DNA of 64,000 nucleotides from assembly GCA_902826305.1 (NCBI GenBank), contig CADEEH010000007.1, positions 1 to 64,000 of the forward strand, in the 5' to 3' direction. The DNA comes from an uncultured Burkholderiales bacterium (GTDB lineage Bacteria > Pseudomonadota > Gammaproteobacteria > Burkholderiales > Burkholderiaceae_E). This document shows positions 59,753 to 64,000 of the stretch, piece by piece (position 1 is the stretch's first letter; every line of letters starts with the position of its first letter). Below the pieces are notes generated by a model. It saw only the letters and a list, made by a program, of their open reading frames with translations, did not search any database and was not told the DNA's origin. The translations under genes and the position numbers were made by a program.

Positions 59753-61540
59753 ATGTCGACGATGCGGCGGTCGGTACCGGCAGGCCCGCTGCGACCGAGG
59801 GCCTCAATGGCGAGAACAGACACCGGCAGTGCGCTTGGCAAGACGCCCACCGGCATCCCGGGACTGGACCAGATCACCGGCGGCGGCCTGCCGACCGGGC
59901 GACCCACGCTGCTGACTGGGGGCCCCGGCGCGGGCAAGACGATGTTCGCGGTGGAGTTCATCGTCCGCGGCGCGCTCGATCACGACGAGCCGGGTGTCTT
60001 CATGATGTTCGAAGAAACGGCCCAGGAGCTTGCCCAGAACGTCCGTTCGCTCGGACATGACCTGGACAAACTCGTCGCCGGCAGGAAGATCGCCCTCGAT
60101 CACGTCTACATCGAGCGCAGCGAGATCGAGGAGACCGGTGATTACGACCTCGAGGGCCTGTTCATCCGTCTCGCCCACGCGGTCGATTCGATCGGCGCCC
60201 GGCGTGTCGTCCTCGATACACTCGAGGCGCTGTTCTCCGGGCTGTCCAACCAGGCGCTGCTGCGGGCCGAATTGCGACGGCTGTTCCGCTGGCTGAAGGA
60301 ACGCGGCCTGACCGCGGTCATCACCGGTGAACGCGGTGACACCGGGTTGACCCGTTTCGGTCTCGAGGAATACGTCGCCGATTGTGTCATCGTGCTCGAC
60401 CACCGGTCGCAGGACCAGATCTGCACCCGCCGGCTTCGCGTGGTCAAGTACCGCGGGTCGGCGCATGGCACCAACGAGTACCCGTTCCTGATCGGTGAAC
60501 ACGGCATCTCGGTGCTGCCGATCACGTCACTCAAGCTCGAGCATCCGGCCTCCGAGGAACGCGTGTCCAGCGGCAGTGCGCGGCTGGACGACATGCTGGG
60601 CGGGGGCATCCATCGCGGCAGCAGCATGCTGGTCTCGGGATCACCCGGTACCGGCAAGAGCAGCATCGGCGCGACCTTCGCCGAGGCCGCCTGCCGACGC
60701 GGCGAACGTGCGCTGCTGTTCGCCTACGAGGAATCGGCGGCGCAGCTCACCCGCAACATGCGCTCGATCGGCATCGACCTGGAACGATGGGTCAAGGAGG
60801 GCCTGCTGCGCATCCACGCGGTCCGCCCGACGCTGCAAGGACTCGAGCAGCACCTGCTGACGATGTATGACGCGGTCCGCGAGTTCCGGCCGGCGGCGGT
60901 GGTCGTCGATCCGATCAGCAACCTGGGCCTGGAGCACAACAGCCCGGACCTGAAACCGACACTGATGCGACTGATCGACTTCATGAAAAGTGAGGAGGTC
61001 ACCGCGTTGTTCACCAGCCTGGCGTCGGACGGGCACGGCAACGTCGAATGGTCCGGGGTCGGCGTCTCGTCGCTGATGGACACCTGGCTGCTGGTGCGCA
61101 ATCTCGAGAGCAATGGCGAACGCAATCGCTGCCTGTACATCCTGAAGTCGCGCGGCACCGCCCATTCGAACCAGGTCCGCGAGTTCGTGCTGACCTCGTC
61201 CGGCATCGACCTGGTCGACGTCTACGTCAGCGACGACCGCGTGCTGGTCGGAAGTGCACGGGTGAATCGCGAGACCGTCCAGCGCACCGTGGACGAGTTG
61301 CGCCGGCAGGACCACGAGCGGCGACGACGCGGAATCGCGCATCGCCAGGAGGCGATGCGGGCCCGGATCGCGGCGCTGCAGGCCGCGCTGGAGGCCGAGA
61401 TCGCCGCCGAGGAGTTCGAGATCGCCAAGGAGACATTCGTCGCGGAGTCGACCGCACGAGGCGTGCGGTCGATCGCGACACTGCGCGGCGCGCCGAGCCA
61501 GGCGAATGGCTCGGCCAGAGACGAAGGCGTTGGACGATGA
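59753..61540 (+). CDS. kaiC: KaiC-like clock/ATPase protein with C-terminal helical tail
   Basis: 595 residues with two RecA-like domains. CI: Walker A GGPGAGKT (56-63) and the catalytic Glu pair 87-88 (FEE). CII: Walker A GSPGTGKS (296-303) and Glu326-327. The phosphorylation site corresponding to Ser431-Thr432 of cyanobacterial KaiC reads Ser439-Ser440 ([10 protein letters not shown]), as in KaiC2-type proteins. After about residue 500 comes a long Arg/Glu/Ala-rich helix (to about 565), predicted coiled coil, resembling the tail of Rhodobacter KaiC that stabilises a dodecamer. Coupled by ATGA to kaiB. No kaiA is present. Confidence 0.93.
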   Translation: MSTMRRSVPAGPLRPRASMARTDTGSALGKTPTGIPGLDQITGGGLPTGRPTLLTGGPGAGKTMFAVEFIVRGALDHDEPGVFMMFEETAQELAQNVRSLGHDLDKLVAGRKIALDHVYIERSEIEETGDYDLEGLFIRLAHAVDSIGARRVVLDTLEALFSGLSNQALLRAELRRLFRWLKERGLTAVITGERGDTGLTRFGLEEYVADCVIVLDHRSQDQICTRRLRVVKYRGSAHGTNEYPFLIGEHGISVLPITSLKLEHPASEERVSSGSARLDDMLGGGIHRGSSMLVSGSPGTGKSSIGATFAEAACRRGERALLFAYEESAAQLTRNMRSIGIDLERWVKEGLLRIHAVRPTLQGLEQHLLTMYDAVREFRPAAVVVDPISNLGLEHNSPDLKPTLMRLIDFMKSEEVTALFTSLASDGHGNVEWSGVGVSSLMDTWLLVRNLESNGERNRCLYILKSRGTAHSNQVREFVLTSSGIDLVDVYVSDDRVLVGSARVNRETVQRTVDELRRQDHERRRRGIAHRQEAMRARIAALQAALEAEIAAEEFEIAKETFVAESTARGVRSIATLRGAPSQANGSARDEGVGR

Positions 61541-61860
61541 GTGAGACGACCAACGGGGCGACCCACCCCAGCCACGATCAGCAAGCCGAGTACCGGCTCC
61601 GCCTCTACGTGGCGGGCGAAACCCTCAAGTCGACCACCGCCCTGGCGAACCTGGAGCGGATCTGCGAGACCTACCTGACCGGGCGTTATTCGATCGAGGT
61701 GATCGACCTCAGGGTCAATCCGACGCTGGCCGCCGGCGACCAGATCCTCGCGGTGCCGACGCTGGTCCGTGCGCTGCCCGAGCCGATCAAGAAGATCATC
61801 GGCGACCTGTCGAACGAGGAACGTGTGCTGGTGGGTCTCGATCTGCGAACGGTCTCGTAG
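61537..61860 (+). CDS. kaiB: KaiB-like protein (first copy)
   Basis: 107 residues with a thioredoxin-like KaiB fold: [74 protein letters not shown]. KaiB binds the CI ring of KaiC, usually after a fold switch. The N-terminal 17 residues are hydrophilic and extended. Start overlaps kaiC as ATGA. Confidence 0.92.
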   Translation: MSETTNGATHPSHDQQAEYRLRLYVAGETLKSTTALANLERICETYLTGRYSIEVIDLRVNPTLAAGDQILAVPTLVRALPEPIKKIIGDLSNEERVLVGLDLRTVS

Positions 61861-61870
61861 GACCGATGGC

Positions 61871-62215
61871 ATGCCTCGCGCGACGACCCCGATCCGATCC
61901 GCGAGCGCCGGACGCGAAAGCGCCGCGGGCGGCGGGCTGCCGCGATATTCGTTGTGCCTCTACGTCACCGGGGCGACACCCAATTCGGTCCGGGCCCTGT
62001 CGAACGTCCGCACGTTGTGCGAGCGGCATCTCGCCGGGCGCCACGAACTGGAGGTCGTCGACATCGTCGCCGACCCGTCGCGGGCCCGTGAGGGTCAGGT
62101 GATCGCCGCCCCGATGCTGGTCAGGAACTTGCCGCTGCCGGTGCGACGGTTCATCGGCGACATGTCCCATACCGAACAACTGCTCACCGGGCTCGGGCTG
62201 TCCGCCGCGGTTTGA
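61871..62215 (+). CDS. KaiB-like protein (second copy)
   Basis: 114 residues, clearly homologous to the preceding KaiB (LCLYVTGATPNSVRALSNVRTLCERHLAGRHELEVVDIVADPSRAREGQVIAAPMLVRNLPLPVRRFIGDMS) but divergent in the N-terminal region and surface residues. The two copies are tandem, so either a duplication with specialisation or a partner for a KaiB-containing histidine kinase complex. Starts 10 bases after the first kaiB stop and is followed by the kinase gene after a 3-base gap. Confidence 0.9.
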   Translation: MPRATTPIRSASAGRESAAGGGLPRYSLCLYVTGATPNSVRALSNVRTLCERHLAGRHELEVVDIVADPSRAREGQVIAAPMLVRNLPLPVRRFIGDMSHTEQLLTGLGLSAAV

Positions 62216-62218
62216 CCG

Positions 62219-64000
62219 ATGGATAGACCCCGGGTCACCGATGCCGCCGACAACCGGCCGACCGCCGCACGGGATGCGGACACCGGCGAGGTCCTGCGCG
62301 CCGAGAACGCGGAGCTGCGCCGGCGTCTCGAGGAAGCCGAACAGACACTCGAGGCGTTGCGCGGCGGCGAAGTCGATGCATTGGTGATCGGTGACCAGTT
62401 GTACACACTCGAGGCATCGGATGCCGCACTGAACCGTTTCCTCGGTGACATCCTCGCCCAGGTGGGTGACGCGGTGATCGCGATCGATGGCAATTGGCGG
62501 GTGACCTACCTGAATGCCGCGGCCGAACGGCAATACGACGTGGTCACGGGTGATGTGCTCGGCAGCCCGCTCGACGAGGTCTACACCGAGCGATGGCTCG
62601 ATCCGGGCGACGAGGCCCGGGCACGCACCGAGTTCGAACGCGTCGGCGCCTGGCGCGGCGAGAACATCCATCACACCCGTCGCGGCCTCGAGATCCATGT
62701 CGAGACCAGCCTGCGCCGTCTGGCCGACCGTTCGGGCAGGACGATCGGTCGCCTCGCGGTGATCCGCGACGTGTCCGATCGGGGCCGGGCCGAAGCCGCG
62801 TTGCGCGCGGCCCATGACTCCTTCCGCCATCTGGTGCAGAACTCGCCGTTCGGCGTCTACACCGTCGACGCCGATTTCCGGCTGACGCAGGTGAGCGCCG
62901 GCGCGCACAAGGTGTTCGAGAACGTGCGGCCGCTGCTGGGGCGCGACTTCGCCGAGGTCATGCACATCCTGTGGCCCGATCCGTTCGCCTCGGAGGCGAT
63001 CGCCCAGTTCCGCCACACGCTGGCGACCGGGGAGCCCTACCGATCACCGTCCATGGTCGAGCACCGCGACGACATCGATACCGTCGAGGCGTACGACTGG
63101 ACGGTCGAGCGGGTGACCCTGCCCGACGGACGCCCCGGCGTGGTCTGCTACTTCTACGACCTGTCCGAGCGCCAGCGGCTGGAGGCGGCGTTGCGTGACT
63201 CAGCTGAACTGCTCAGACAGGCCGACCAGCGCAAGGACGTGTTCCTGGCCATGCTCGCCCACGAACTGCGCAGCCCGCTCGCCCCGATCCGCAATGCGGC
63301 CGAGGTGCTGCGACGGATCTGCGGCAATTCGACGCCGGCGCTGCGCGCAGCCGACGCGATCGCGCGACAGGCGACGCATCTGTCGCGCCTGGTCGACGAC
63401 CTGCTCGACGTCTCACGCGTGACCCAGGGCAAGATCCGGCTGCTCAAGGAACCGGTGGCCCTGGCCGACGTCGTCCAGGCCGGCATCGAACTGGCCCGCC
63501 CGCTGATCGATCGACAGCGCCACACGCTCGAGGTGGACCTGCCCGCCGATCCGATGTTTGTCGTCGCCGACGCGGCCCGGCTCACGCAGGTGATCGACAA
63601 TCTGTTGAACAACGCAGCGAAGTTCACCGGATCCGGCGGCCGGATCCGGTTGTCGCTCGCGAAGGTCGGCGAGCAGGTCAGCCTCATCGTGCAGGACACC
63701 GGCGTGGGCATCCAACCGGAGCTGCTGCCGCGTGTGTTCGACCTGTTCACCCAAGGCGAGCGTTCGCTGGACCGCTCGCAGGGTGGCCTGGGCCTGGGCC
63801 TGGCACTGGTCAAACACCTCGTCGAATCACATGGCGGCACGATCGAGGCCCACAGCGACGGGCCGGGCCACGGCAGTCGCTTCACCATCCTGATGCCGCT
63901 GATGCGTGGTGAACAGGTGGTCGCGGCCGCGCCGGCCGCGGCCGTGTCCGCCCGCCGGGTGCTGGTCGTCGACGACAACGTGGATTCGGCGGAAAGCCTG
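62219..64000 (+). CDS. Hybrid sensor histidine kinase, PAS-PAS-HisKA-HATPase-REC (partial at window end)
   Basis: 594 residues are visible and the frame stays open to the edge. An N-terminal coiled coil (LRAENAELRRRLEEAEQTLEALRGGEVDAL) leads into two PAS domains (about 75-195 and 205-325). The H-box AMLAHELRSPLAPI has its phosphoacceptor at His348, followed by the ATPase boxes NLLNNAAKF, DTGVGIQPE and QGGLGLGLALVK. A receiver domain begins at VLVVDDNVDSAESL. Starts 3 bases after the second kaiB stop, so it is the likely output of the KaiBC module, comparable to kinases next to kaiBC in other proteobacteria. Confidence 0.93.
   Translation, partial: MDRPRVTDAADNRPTAARDADTGEVLRAENAELRRRLEEAEQTLEALRGGEVDALVIGDQLYTLEASDAALNRFLGDILAQVGDAVIAIDGNWRVTYLNAAAERQYDVVTGDVLGSPLDEVYTERWLDPGDEARARTEFERVGAWRGENIHHTRRGLEIHVETSLRRLADRSGRTIGRLAVIRDVSDRGRAEAALRAAHDSFRHLVQNSPFGVYTVDADFRLTQVSAGAHKVFENVRPLLGRDFAEVMHILWPDPFASEAIAQFRHTLATGEPYRSPSMVEHRDDIDTVEAYDWTVERVTLPDGRPGVVCYFYDLSERQRLEAALRDSAELLRQADQRKDVFLAMLAHELRSPLAPIRNAAEVLRRICGNSTPALRAADAIARQATHLSRLVDDLLDVSRVTQGKIRLLKEPVALADVVQAGIELARPLIDRQRHTLEVDLPADPMFVVADAARLTQVIDNLLNNAAKFTGSGGRIRLSLAKVGEQVSLIVQDTGVGIQPELLPRVFDLFTQGERSLDRSQGGLGLGLALVKHLVESHGGTIEAHSDGPGHGSRFTILMPLMRGEQVVAAAPAAAVSARRVLVVDDNVDSAESL

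Noticed and set aside
1..64000. tRNA, rRNA, CRISPR, insertion sequence or prophage elements
   Set aside because: No cloverleaf-like, array-like, transposase-like or phage-structural sequence was seen on reading both strands; short ncRNAs cannot be excluded by eye.

Overview
The window looks like a chromosomal segment of a high-GC betaproteobacterium, most likely a member of the Burkholderiales. It carries the ygfZ(start)-mltG-tmk-holB-pilZ and tatD-ankyrin gene order typical of that group, strong G/C third-position bias, two TRAP transporters, a Liv-type ABC importer, SDR/CoA-transferase catabolic clusters and a PQQ-type sugar dehydrogenase. No rRNA, tRNA, CRISPR array, transposase or phage gene was seen.

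Layout. (1) 0.1-3.3 kb: housekeeping operon mltG-tmk-holB-pilZ. (2) 3.5-17 kb: a block separating pilZ from its usual partner tatD. It holds a branched-chain-type ABC importer (livJHMGF-like) followed by an SDR and an MmgE/PrpD protein, a MarR-GNAT regulator with an exporter, and a carbamoyltransferase / family-2 glycosyltransferase / UDP-glucuronate decarboxylase-like trio. (3) 17-22 kb: tatD, an ankyrin protein, an L,D-transpeptidase, and small envelope or unknown genes. (4) 22.2-28.5 kb: a divergent NmrA-like/LysR pair next to an AT-rich patch, an Old Yellow Enzyme homologue, 4-alpha-glucanotransferase and a lipoprotein sugar dehydrogenase.

(5) 28.7-36.3 kb: the most interesting region. 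A minus-strand operon (SAM methyltransferase, short phosphatidylserine-decarboxylase-like protein, membrane-anchored class III aminotransferase, GT4 glycosyltransferase, small exported protein) faces a plus-strand pair (His-rich membrane protein, second PSD homologue). A PlcP-like metallophosphoesterase converges on that pair. PHO-box-like 11-bp-periodic repeats lie in the shared promoter of the first two units and upstream of plcP. This suggests a phosphate-starvation membrane-lipid remodelling locus with an undescribed set of head-group enzymes.

(6) 36.6-44.8 kb: an unknown multi-pass membrane protein and a HiPIP, then a GntR-controlled unit (fatty-acid-hydroxylase-like protein, three-gene TRAP importer, FAD oxidoreductase, isocitrate-lyase/PEP-mutase-like lyase). 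(7) 45-55.5 kb: beta-carbonic anhydrase, then an IclR-associated catabolic locus: SDR, CoA-transferase and mesaconyl-CoA-hydratase-like protein on the minus strand, diverging from a VOC protein, a TRAP importer with fused QM permease, an epimerase-like protein, an SDR and a monooxygenase-like small protein. (8) 55.4-59.5 kb: an AcoR-type sigma-54 activator diverging from a flavin reductase plus luciferase-like monooxygenase, with a visible -24/-12 promoter and enhancer half-sites. (9) 59.7-64 kb: a kaiC-kaiB-kaiB-hybrid histidine kinase operon running off the window end. KaiC has a long helical C-terminal tail and no kaiA is present.
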